This document shows positions 1 to 5,387 of a DNA stretch of 5,552 nucleotides, piece by piece. A model generated the notes under the pieces. The model was not told the origin of the DNA, searched no databases, and was given only the letters and a program-made list of their open reading frames with translations. Made by a program: the position numbers and the translations under genes. The DNA lies in the NCBI GenBank assembly GCA_041744735.1, contig JBGTKH010000413.1:1-5552 (forward strand), read 5' to 3'. This stretch comes from JBGTKH01 sp041744735 (GTDB lineage: Bacteria > Planctomycetota > Planctomycetia > Pirellulales > Pirellulaceae). Numbering within the stretch: position 1 is the stretch's first letter; every line of letters begins with the position of its first letter.

Positions 1-319
1 ACGGCAGAATCAGCGTTCGCCAACTGTGCAGAGGTTTCCCTTCGCCATCGACCGTGTAAGCCGGGGGCAGGCAATGGTAATCCGATTCATAGTTCAGCAA
101 GGCCAGCCCAATCCGCTTGAGGTTATTGACACATTCCGTACGCCGTGCTGCCTCTCCGGCAAAACGGACGTTTGGAAGGAGCAGAGCGACCAATATTCCG
201 ATCGCGACGACGACCGCGAGCACTTCGACAAGCCTACGTGTCAGCGAACTACTACTACTAGCCTTCCGCACCGGCGATTCGCCAGCCGTGTCCGGACTTT
301 CATAGGGGTTGTTGCTCAT
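1..319 (-). CDS. DUF1559 (SBP_bac_10) pseudopilin-like protein, N-terminal part; C-terminus beyond left edge
   Basis: Reading leftward from the ATG at 319-317, an uninterrupted frame of 106 codons reaches the window edge. It opens with MSNNPYESPD, a common planctomycete N-terminus. A low-complexity Ser run (residues 21-25, encoded by AGT repeats) follows. Then comes a single hydrophobic helix (about 30-50, LVEVLAVVVAIGILVALLLP) and the family's post-helix block: GEAARRTECVNNLKRIGLALLNY (55-77, Cys63), then GKPLHSWRTLILP (94-106). In full-length family members (roughly 300-400 aa) a secreted beta-rich domain with an H-X9-DG motif follows; it is not visible here. The helix normally carries a type IV prepilin signal (GFTLVE). 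Here the sequence is LTRRLVEV: Glu32 is kept, but the Gly-Phe-Thr before it is lost, so prepilin peptidase processing is doubtful. Role: envelope or extracellular, otherwise unknown. No strong Shine-Dalgarno is seen. Family assignment is confident; function is not. Confidence 0.92.
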   Translation of the reverse strand, partial: MSNNPYESPDTAGESPVRKASSSSSLTRRLVEVLAVVVAIGILVALLLPNVRFAGEAARRTECVNNLKRIGLALLNYESDYHCLPPAYTVDGEGKPLHSWRTLILP

Positions 320-376
320 AGCCACCAATCCAGATTTCCCAAAGCCAGATGCCCCGCAGCGATCGACGCTGATGCA

Positions 377-532
377 TCATTGTAATCGTCCGCTGCTGCA
401 CGTTCTAGTCGCGCCGCGTGGCCCGAATTCATCAAAAGCCGCGTCTACTACGTTGTCCCAGAATTCTTTAAAGCAAGCATCGTCGGCGCCAGCGACCTTC
501 GCCAATTCTTCGCGGAAGGCATGTGCCGCCAT
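377..532 (-). pseudogene. unrecognised 51-aa open frame, possible gene remnant
   Basis: An ATG at 532-530 opens a 51-codon frame ending in TGA at 379-377. The product begins MAAHAFREELAKVAGADDAC and continues with an acidic, aromatic, probably helical stretch (FKEFWDNVVDAAFDEFGPRG, residues 21-40), then a Cys/Ser/Arg tail. I do not recognise the family. Residues 5-42 look protein-like in composition, whereas the first few codons overlap, in another frame, the DUF1080 relic immediately upstream on the same strand. This suggests that the start is accidental and that an unrelated gene fragment was joined to the relic at about position 518-520. No ribosome-binding site is evident. It could be a real small gene, but I favour debris. 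Confidence 0.3.
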
Positions 533-594
533 TCCAATTCGAGAATGAAGTTTTCGTAGTGCCGATCTGTGCGCATCACGCCCGTCGGGACACC
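520..594 (-). pseudogene. relic of a DUF1080 (3-keto-disaccharide hydrolase domain) gene
   Basis: On the minus strand, positions 594-520 encode 25 residues, GVPTGVMRTDRHYENFILEL followed by EWRHM. This matches the characteristic strand pair of planctomycete DUF1080 proteins, whose consensus is roughly [GV]PTGVLRT-x3-YENF-x-LELEWRH. The open frame runs from 648 to 448, but the residues before 594 and after 520 do not fit the family; the glycine-rich GGNAG loop that normally follows WRHM is replaced by PSAKNW. The intact domain is about 200 residues, so only around one eighth survives. DUF1080 proteins are secreted, concanavalin-like beta-sandwich glycan-active proteins, abundant in planctomycetes. 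Both junctions look like deletions or rearrangements, and no functional product is expected. The match is from memory of the family and was not searched. Confidence 0.6.
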
Positions 595-647
595 GAGAGC
601 GCCGGCAGGGGATTGTTCGGAACGCTGCGAGTGCATACCATCATCCA

Positions 648-684
648 AAAACTCCTAAAGCGGCGACGAGTCGCCGCACTCCAA
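648..684 (-). repeat. 37-bp palindromic dispersed repeat, copy A (inverted relative to copy B)
   Basis: These 37 bases are the exact reverse complement of 3662-3698. The core contains a perfect palindrome, GCGGCGAC-GA-GTCGCCGC (661-678 on the plus strand), able to form an 8-bp GC-rich stem. Similarity continues a few bases beyond both ends with single-base indels. Two identical long copies about 3 kb apart, both in intergenic DNA, indicate a dispersed REP-like element rather than chance. Confidence 0.88.
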
Positions 685-703
685 AGGTCGCCGCACTCCG
701 AAG
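670..703 (+). repeat. 17-bp tandem duplication of the repeat end, abutting the ABC gene start
   Basis: Positions 670-686 and 687-703 are two adjacent 17-bp copies (gtcgccgcactccaaag and gtcgccgcactccgaag) differing at one base. The first copy is the right end of the palindromic repeat at 648-684, so that end has been duplicated in tandem. The array stops one base before the possible TTG start codon of the ABC ATPase and seems to have replaced its native upstream region. Confidence 0.85.
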
Positions 704-705
704 TT

Positions 706-709
706 GGAG
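706..709 (+). promoter_or_regulatory. Shine-Dalgarno GGAG deciding the ABC ATPase start
   Basis: GGAG at 706-709 lies six bases before the GTG at 716. The alternative in-frame TTG at 704 would overlap this motif and has only repeat DNA in front of it. The GTG is therefore preferred. Confidence 0.55.
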
Positions 710-715
710 AAAACC

Positions 716-1639
716 GTGCTGGTCGAAACCCACTCGCTGACAAAACGCTACGGCCCGGTCACGGCGTTGGAGGATTGCACGCTGGGTGTCGAGCGCGGCG
801 AAGTGTTTGGGCTATTGGGTCCCAACGGCGCGGGGAAGACGACGCTGCTGCGGCTGCTGCTGGGATTTCTAAAGCCCACTTCCGGCCACGCCAAGATCGA
901 CAATCTGGACTGTTATCGCCGCAGCGTGCAGGTTCATCAGCGTGTGGCCTATTTGCCCGGCGACGTGCGGCTGTTTCGCCAGATGCGCGGCCGCGACGTG
1001 CTGCAATTCTTTGCCGAAGTGCGGCCCGGCGGCAACCTGCGGCGGTCGCTGGACTTGGCCGAGCGGCTGGAGTTAGACCTCTCGCGCCGCGTGGCATTCA
1101 TGTCTACGGGCATGCGGCAAAAGGTGGCGTTGGCGGCTACGTTAGCGGCTGAGACGCCGTTGGTCATATTGGATGAGCCAACATCGAATCTGGACCCGAC
1201 CGTACGCGGCGTCGTGACGGCGCTGGTGGCCGAGGCTCAACAAGCGGGCCGCACCGTGATGTTCTCGTCGCACGTGCTGAGCGAAGTGGAGGAAGTTTGC
1301 GACCGCGTGGTGATCCTGCGCGACGGCCGGCTCGTGCATACACAATTGATGTGCGAGCTGCGGCGCCGGCACCGGATTCGTGCCACGATCAACGGCCCAT
1401 TTCCCGATGTGCCGCCGCATTTCGACGGGCAATTGTCGATCCGGCATGACCGCGACGGCGACGTCACGATCGAAACGCCGGGCGAATTGGCGCCGCTGTT
1501 GGGTTGGCTCGCCACGCTGCCGCTGGCCGAAGTTAGAATTGAACCGGTCGGCCTGCGCGCGATTTACGATTACTATCACGATACGCCGCTGCGCACGGGG
1601 ATCACGGCGGATGAGGGAAAAGAAGCGGTTGCAAAATGA
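716..1639 (+). CDS. ABC transporter ATP-binding protein (ABC-2 exporter type, CcmA-like)
   Basis: A 307-residue ATPase that would hydrolyse ATP on the cytoplasmic face to drive a membrane permease. Numbering from the GTG start, Walker A is GPNGAGKT (35-42) and the signature loop is MSTGMRQ (129-135), the non-canonical form usual in ABC-2 exporters. Walker B is LVILDEPT (149-156; Asp153, Glu154), the D-loop SNLD follows, and the switch His is at 186 (SSH). The Q-loop region reads AYLPGD (78-83), with Gly where most families have Gln, as in other 'YLPGE' ABC-2 ATPases. Residues after about 225 form the poorly conserved C-terminal extension typical of this group. Length is normal. An ATG overlaps the stop (ATGA at 1636-1639) as if a coupled permease should follow, but none does, so the substrate cannot be inferred. 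An alternative start is TTG at 704. Confidence 0.94.
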   Translation: MLVETHSLTKRYGPVTALEDCTLGVERGEVFGLLGPNGAGKTTLLRLLLGFLKPTSGHAKIDNLDCYRRSVQVHQRVAYLPGDVRLFRQMRGRDVLQFFAEVRPGGNLRRSLDLAERLELDLSRRVAFMSTGMRQKVALAATLAAETPLVILDEPTSNLDPTVRGVVTALVAEAQQAGRTVMFSSHVLSEVEEVCDRVVILRDGRLVHTQLMCELRRRHRIRATINGPFPDVPPHFDGQLSIRHDRDGDVTIETPGELAPLLGWLATLPLAEVRIEPVGLRAIYDYYHDTPLRTGITADEGKEAVAK

Positions 1640-1659
1640 TGGAGGGCAAAATGATATGA
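1636..1659 (+). other. overlapping ATGA start-stop with 7-codon frame, possible vestige of a lost permease start
   Basis: The ABC stop codon overlaps an ATG in the classic ATGA arrangement (1636-1639). That frame encodes MMEGKMI and then TGA (1657-1659). GGAGG at 1641-1645 is a strong ribosome-binding motif five bases before another ATG at 1651 in the same frame. An ATG at 1656 opens 25 codons that run into the repeat array and stop at 1730. GCAAAATGAT occurs twice (1631-1640 and 1646-1655). The arrangement looks like the translational-coupling site of a missing downstream gene. The loss of a permease is inferred; only the signals are seen. Confidence 0.35.
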
Positions 1660-1677
1660 GGATGTTTCGAGTCGTAG

Positions 1678-1842
1678 TCGTAGCCGAAGTTGTGAAACTT
1701 CGGAATTCTCACGAATTCCGCTACGAGTAGTGAAACTTCGGAATGCTCACGAAATCCGCTACGAGTAGTGATACTTCGGAATGCTCACGAATTCCGCTAC
1801 GAGTCAGTGAAACTTCGGAATTCTTGCGAATTCCACGACGAG
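1678..1842 (+). repeat. 38-bp tandem repeat array (four units) with a three-way-junction leading unit
   Basis: Four units start with gtga at 1692, 1730, 1768 and 1807; the first two are 38 bp, the third 39 bp, and the last is degenerate and ends near 1842. Unit 2 differs from unit 1 at two positions. The first unit with its leader forms a nearly complete three-way junction. The outer stem is TCGTAGC/GCTACGA (1678-1684/1720-1726). The left arm is CGAAGTT/AACTTCG (1685-1691/1696-1702), closed by a GTGA tetraloop. The right arm is GAATT/AATTC (1703-1707/1714-1718). Only C1719 is unpaired at the junction. Later units keep the right-hand hairpin imperfectly but lack the left half of the first arm. 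There are no spacers and no ORFs. This is probably a planctomycete REP- or MITE-like dispersed element expanded in tandem. Confidence 0.85.
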
Positions 1843-1864
1843 ACGCCGCCAACAGGATTCAATC

Positions 1865-3217
1865 ATGACGAAGCCGACGGACATTCAGATCAAACAAACC
1901 GACGTGACGACTGAGGAGATCGATTACCGCACGCCGATCAAATTTGGCGGCCGCGTGGTGGTCGACGTGGTGCTGCTGAACGTGTCGGTCGACGTCGAGA
2001 CGCGCGACGGGCGGCGCGCTCAAGGGTTCGGTTCGATGCCGATCGGCAATGCTTGGGCTTGGCCCAGCAATCGAGTAACCGGCGAACAGACACTGGCCGC
2101 GATGCGGGAACTCGGCGAGCGGCTGGTCAGGCAAGCGAACGACTATCCCAGCTACGGCCATCCGCTGGAAATTACCCACGAGATGGCGGTAACATACGCT
2201 CCTACGGCCAAGCAAATCGAAACGGCCGCGGGGCTGGCCGAGCCAATGCCGCGGCTGGCTCAGTTGGTCGCCGCTAGTCCGCTGGAAGCCGCCATCCACG
2301 ATGCTTATGGTAAGGCACGCGGCGCCAACTCGTACAATCTGCTCGGCGCGGAGTTTGTGAACGCTGATCTGGCCCATTATCTGAACGCGGATTTCGCCGG
2401 CGAGTTTCTGGATCGCTACACGCTGCGTGAGCCGAAGTCGCGCATGCCACTGTATCATCTCGTCGGTGCGCTCGACCCGATGACGGAGGCCGACATTCCT
2501 AAACGGCTAAATGACGGCTTGCCGGAAACGCTGGGCGAGTGGATTGCGGCCGACGGGTTGACGCATCTGAAGATTAAGCTGGCGGGCGACGACATGCAGT
2601 GGGACGTCAATCGCGTGGCCGCTGTTGAAAGCGTGGCAGTTGAGGCACAGGCCAAGCGCGGCTGCCGCCAGTGGCATTATTCGCTGGACTTCAACGAGAA
2701 GTGCGCGAACGTGCAGTACGTGCTGGATTTTCTGGCCAAGCTGCGCGAGCGATCGCCGGCTGCGTTGGACCGCGTGCAATACATCGAACAGCCGACTCAT
2801 CGCGACTTGCGTGCCAACCCGGAGAACCGCATGCATGCGGCCGCGAAAATCAAACCGGTGGTGATCGATGAATCGCTGGTGGATTTCGAAAGCCTGCTGC
2901 TGGCCCGCGAGCAAGGTTACTCGGGCGTGGCTCTGAAGGCTTGCAAAGGACACAGCGAAGCGCTGCTGATGGGCGCCGCCGCGCAAAAGTATAAGATGTT
3001 CCTGTGCGTGCAAGATCTGACGTGCATCGGCGCGTCGCTGTTGCATTCCGCCAGTCTCGCCGCACGCATTCCCACGATCGCCGCCATCGAAAGCAACGGC
3101 CGCCAGTATTGCCCGGTGGGCAACCGCGGCTGGTCCGAGCGGTTCCCCGGTATGTTTACCGTAAGCGACGGCACCGTGCAGACGTCCGAGTTGAACGGGA
3201 TTGGTTTAGGATTTTGA
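1865..3217 (+). CDS. mandelate racemase/muconate lactonizing enzyme family protein (enolase superfamily)
   Basis: A 450-residue cytoplasmic enzyme starting at ATG 1865, with AGGA (1854-1857) seven bases upstream. The N-terminal alpha/beta capping domain covers about residues 1-150 (YRTPIKFGG at 21-29). The barrel carries the family's active-site set in order: the K-x-K pair Lys236/Lys238 (LKIKL) on strand 2, metal ligands Asp275 (SLDFNE), Glu308 (IEQP) and Asp335 (VIDES), and Lys358 (VALKACKG) on strand 6. A KxK plus a strand-6 Lys is the pattern of the MLE / dipeptide epimerase branch. Such enzymes abstract a proton alpha to a carboxylate using Mg2+, giving epimerisation, cycloisomerisation or dehydration. 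The length exceeds the usual 360-400 residues, with extra sequence around 180-230 between the capping domain and strand 2. The substrate cannot be told from sequence. A lipoprotein gene follows 15 bp downstream, suggesting co-transcription. Confidence 0.9.
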   Translation: MTKPTDIQIKQTDVTTEEIDYRTPIKFGGRVVVDVVLLNVSVDVETRDGRRAQGFGSMPIGNAWAWPSNRVTGEQTLAAMRELGERLVRQANDYPSYGHPLEITHEMAVTYAPTAKQIETAAGLAEPMPRLAQLVAASPLEAAIHDAYGKARGANSYNLLGAEFVNADLAHYLNADFAGEFLDRYTLREPKSRMPLYHLVGALDPMTEADIPKRLNDGLPETLGEWIAADGLTHLKIKLAGDDMQWDVNRVAAVESVAVEAQAKRGCRQWHYSLDFNEKCANVQYVLDFLAKLRERSPAALDRVQYIEQPTHRDLRANPENRMHAAAKIKPVVIDESLVDFESLLLAREQGYSGVALKACKGHSEALLMGAAAQKYKMFLCVQDLTCIGASLLHSASLAARIPTIAAIESNGRQYCPVGNRGWSERFPGMFTVSDGTVQTSELNGIGLGF

Positions 3218-3219
3218 TC

Positions 3220-3224
3220 AGGAG
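3220..3224 (+). promoter_or_regulatory. Shine-Dalgarno AGGAG for the lipoprotein GTG start
   Basis: AGGAG lies eight bases before the GTG at 3233, immediately after the stop codon of the upstream enzyme gene. This supports the GTG start and coupled expression from the same transcript. Confidence 0.65.
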
Positions 3225-3232
3225 TAACTATA

Positions 3233-3658
3233 GTGATCGCCGCACCACGCATTGCAATTTGTCTCGCCGCACTTTCGATGATCGCCACCGGTGGCTGTGC
3301 AAAGAAACTGCAGACGTATCCTGTCAAAGGCAAAGTGACGTTCAAGGACGGCTCGCCGCTGTCCAAAGGTTTGGTCGAATTCGAGCCCGTGGACGGGGCG
3401 GATAAAATGAATGCCAGCGGCGAGATTCGAGCGGACGGTACATTCGTGCTGGGCACGCTCGAACCGGACGACGGCGCCGTTGCGGGGCGGCATCGAGCGA
3501 TCATTGTCGTCCAGCCGGACGTCGGCACGGGGCCGGAAGACGTGACCGGCACCAGACGCGAGATCATCAATCCCAAGTATCGCCGCTATGACACGTCCGG
3601 CTTGGAATTCACCGTCGAATCAAAGCCGAACGAGTTTCAAATTGAAGTCGAGCCCTAA
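3233..3658 (+). CDS. small secreted lipoprotein, planctomycete carboxypeptidase-regulatory/transthyretin-like type
   Basis: A 141-residue protein starting at GTG 3233. Residues 1-21 form a signal peptide (Arg6, hydrophobic core IAICLAALSMIA) ending in TGGC, a loose lipobox with Cys22 as the probable lipidated residue. The mature part begins AKKLQTYPVKGKVTFKDGSP, the hallmark of a large set of small planctomycete lipoproteins that form a compact beta-sandwich. Further family features are the SGEIRADGTFVLGT block (62-75), the GAVAGRHRAIIV strand (81-92), and the closing PKYRRYDTSGLEFTVE (114-129). The expected location is anchored to a membrane, facing the periplasm. No enzymatic residues are apparent and the function is unknown. 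It sits 15 bp behind the enolase-family gene, probably in the same operon, and is followed at once by a hairpin-forming repeat. Confidence 0.85.
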   Translation: MIAAPRIAICLAALSMIATGGCAKKLQTYPVKGKVTFKDGSPLSKGLVEFEPVDGADKMNASGEIRADGTFVLGTLEPDDGAVAGRHRAIIVVQPDVGTGPEDVTGTRREIINPKYRRYDTSGLEFTVESKPNEFQIEVEP

Positions 3659-3661
3659 CCC

Positions 3662-3698
3662 TTGGAGTGCGGCGACTCGTCGCCGCTTTAGGAGTTTT
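3662..3698 (+). repeat. 37-bp palindromic dispersed repeat, copy B
   Basis: These bases are the exact inverse of the copy at 648-684. They contain GCGGCGAC-TC-GTCGCCGC (3669-3686), an 8-bp perfect stem. The element begins three bases after the lipoprotein stop codon, so its transcript hairpin could act as a terminator or mRNA-stabilising structure at the end of that operon. The T-rich tail (TTTA, then TTTT) is interrupted, so classical Rho-independent termination is uncertain. Confidence 0.88.
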
Positions 3699-3707
3699 GG
3701 ACTAGCG

Positions 3708-3752
3708 GGCGAAAAGACAAATTCGCCGTTACGTGTGCCGAGCGGCGCTCGG
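3708..3752 (+). other. two short hairpins in the DUF1501 upstream region
   Basis: GGCGAA (3708-3713) pairs perfectly with TTCGCC (3722-3727) over an 8-base loop. CCGAGC (3738-3743) pairs with GCTCGG (3747-3752) over a 3-base loop. They fill the 120-bp gap between the lipoprotein and DUF1501 genes together with the 37-bp repeat. They may be part of a larger repeat or a 5' untranslated structure; no clear promoter hexamers are visible. Confidence 0.4.
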
Positions 3753-3766
3753 GAATTTACTATTCG

Positions 3767-3771
3767 AAAGG
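3767..3771 (+). promoter_or_regulatory. Shine-Dalgarno AAAGG deciding the DUF1501 start
   Basis: AAAGG lies seven bases before the ATG at 3779. The in-frame TTG at 3773 would be only one base from this motif, so the ATG is chosen. Confidence 0.6.
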
Positions 3772-3778
3772 TTTGCCG

Positions 3779-5230
3779 ATGACGCCACATGACCATGCCC
3801 GATCAACGCGGCGACATTTTTTGGCTTCCGGTGCGATGGGCGTCGGCTCGATTGCGTTGGCTTGGTTGCTGAATCAAGATCAGTTGCTGGCTAATCCAAA
3901 GAAGCCGGAGTTGGAGCCCGTCGAGTTTAATCTGCAGCCCAAGCAGCCGCACGCGCGGCCGCGAGCCACGGCGATGATTTCGCTGTGGATGCAGGGCGGG
4001 CCCAGCCACATCGACCTGTTCGATCCTAAGCCGGACTTGAATCGGCTCGACGGACAGACCTTCCCCGGCGATATCAAGTACGACAACGCCGCTCAGTCAA
4101 GTTCCAAAGTGCTGGGCAGTCCGTGGAAGTTTAGAAAGCACGGCCAGTGCGGCATGGAGCTGTCCGAACTGGTGCCGCATTTAGCGACGATCGCCGACGA
4201 CATTTGCCTGATCCGCTCGATGCACACGGGCGTGAACAATCACGGCCAGTCGATTCGCGCGCTGAACACTGGCCAGACGCTGGAAGGCCAACCGTCGTTG
4301 GGCAGTTGGGTCACGTACGGCCTGGGGTCCGAGAGCCAGGACCTGCCGGCGTACATGTCGCTGGTCGATCCCGGTCAGCTTCCGGTGTTGGGTGTCGAGA
4401 ATTGGTCGAACGGCTGGCTGCCGTCGCTATATCAAGGCACCGTCGTGCGGCCGCAGGAACCGCGGATTCTGAATCTCACTCCGCCCGAACGTTTGAAGGG
4501 CGAGGCCCAGGTGCAGTATCTCAGTTATCTCGAGCGTCTGAACCGCGCGCACCTGGAACGTCATCCCGGAGAGTTGGACCTGTCGGCCCGTATCGCCAGT
4601 TATGAGTTGGCGGCTCGCATGCAAACGGCCGCGAAAGAGGCGCTCGACCTGAGCGACGAGACGGAGGAAACCAAGCGGCTGTACGGCATGGACGAACCCG
4701 CGACGGCCGATTACGGAGCCCGCTGCCTGATCGCGCGCCGCTTGGTGGAACGCGGCGTGCGATTCGTGCAAGTCTTCACGCAAAATCAGTTCTGGGATCA
4801 TCACAACGGCATCCGCAAAGGTCTGCCCGCGTCGTGCAAGAAAGTCGATCAGCCGTCGGCCGCGCTGGTGCGCGATTTGAAACGCCGCGGGTTGCTCGAT
4901 TCCACGCTCGTGCACTGGGGCGGCGAGATGGGGCGCTTGCCGGTGATTCAAAACGACGCCGGCGCCGACAAAGTGGGCCGCGATCACAACACGTACGGTT
5001 TCAGCTCCTGGCTGGCCGGCGGCGGCGTGCGCGGCGGCTGCAGCTACGGCAACACCGATGAGTTCGGCCACAAAGCCATCGAGAACGTCGTCAGCCACGA
5101 CGACTACCACGCCACCGTCCTACACCTCTTCGGCCTCGACCCCGCCAAACTAATCTACAAACGCGGCGGCCAAGAGCGCACGCTGCTGTCCGCTCAGCAC
5201 GGGCGAATCGTACGCGAGATATTGGTGTAG
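3779..5230 (+). CDS. DUF1501 domain-containing protein, Tat-exported
   Basis: A 483-residue protein of near-usual family length. It opens with a twin-arginine signal, STRRHFLASG (9-18), followed by a hydrophobic segment to about residue 31; cleavage is likely near LLANP (36-40), so the product is probably exported folded. DUF1501 (PF07394) belongs to the alkaline phosphatase/sulfatase-like fold, and conserved His/Asp motifs are present: MQGGPSHIDLFDPKP (71-85), RSMHT (146-150), FWDHH (338-342), HWGGEMGRLP (379-388), GRDHNTYGFSSWLAGGGV (400-417) and YHATVLHLFGLD (443-454). These are candidate metal or catalytic residues, but no activity is firmly established. In planctomycetes the gene usually sits next to a DUF1549/DUF1553 cytochrome c-type protein; none is next to it here. 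It is preceded by repeat DNA and seems to be transcribed on its own. Confidence 0.94.
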   Translation: MTPHDHARSTRRHFLASGAMGVGSIALAWLLNQDQLLANPKKPELEPVEFNLQPKQPHARPRATAMISLWMQGGPSHIDLFDPKPDLNRLDGQTFPGDIKYDNAAQSSSKVLGSPWKFRKHGQCGMELSELVPHLATIADDICLIRSMHTGVNNHGQSIRALNTGQTLEGQPSLGSWVTYGLGSESQDLPAYMSLVDPGQLPVLGVENWSNGWLPSLYQGTVVRPQEPRILNLTPPERLKGEAQVQYLSYLERLNRAHLERHPGELDLSARIASYELAARMQTAAKEALDLSDETEETKRLYGMDEPATADYGARCLIARRLVERGVRFVQVFTQNQFWDHHNGIRKGLPASCKKVDQPSAALVRDLKRRGLLDSTLVHWGGEMGRLPVIQNDAGADKVGRDHNTYGFSSWLAGGGVRGGCSYGNTDEFGHKAIENVVSHDDYHATVLHLFGLDPAKLIYKRGGQERTLLSAQHGRIVREILV

Positions 5231-5243
5231 CGAGTTCAACAGT

Positions 5244-5387
5244 TTGTTGACGGAAGCCGAGCGTGCGGACCTGGAGTCTTTGGTTGAATTGAGCGAGCGG
5301 CTTTCTCTGGTGCGCGCCGAAGCACTGCACTTGCTGGGGCGCCAACCCAAAGCTGAAGAGTTGTTTGCACTTTTTCCGCCCGATTGA
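5244..5387 (+). CDS. small helical ORF or C-terminal fragment, antitoxin-like in appearance
   Basis: From a TTG at 5244 (a second at 5247), 47 codons run to TGA at 5385-5387. The product reads LLTEAERADLESLVELSERL, then SLVRAEALHLLGRQ, then a tail PKAEELFALFPPD. It is strongly amphipathic, Leu/Glu/Arg-rich and almost certainly helical. It resembles small bacterial proteins of the form 'L(T/S)xEERxELExLVxLxExLxLxRAEALxLL', often found as the first gene of two-gene nuclease or toxin-antitoxin-like pairs. No ATG or GTG start and no good ribosome-binding site is present; the frame stays open upstream into the DUF1501 gene. It may therefore be a 5'-truncated remnant fused to the intergenic region, or a TTG-started gene coupled to DUF1501. 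No partner ORF follows by 5552. Confidence 0.45.
   Translation: MLTEAERADLESLVELSERLSLVRAEALHLLGRQPKAEELFALFPPD

Noticed and set aside
523..1152. 209-codon plus-strand open frame overlapping the ABC ATPase
   Set aside because: Its product is Arg/Ala-rich without domains and lies mostly in another frame of the clearly recognisable ABC gene, so it is a GC-driven shadow.
1678..1726. tRNA gene, because of the cloverleaf-like fold
   Set aside because: It is only 49 bases, has three stems rather than four, and lacks the T-loop and CCA-end features of tRNAs.
1678..1842. CRISPR array
   Set aside because: The 38-bp units are directly adjacent with no unique spacers between them, and no cas genes are nearby.
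1859..2458. 199-codon minus-strand open frame inside the enolase-family gene
   Set aside because: It is antisense to a gene with a full set of catalytic residues, so it is a shadow frame.
648..3698. composite transposon or insertion sequence bounded by the inverted repeats
   Set aside because: No transposase or recombinase is encoded inside, and no target-site duplication flanks the repeats; the repeats are better explained as dispersed palindromic elements.
3773..3778. TTG start for DUF1501
   Set aside because: The ATG six bases later has correct spacing from AAAGG, while the TTG does not.
4427..5110. 227-codon minus-strand open frame inside DUF1501
   Set aside because: It is antisense to a confidently identified gene, low in complexity and with no family resemblance.
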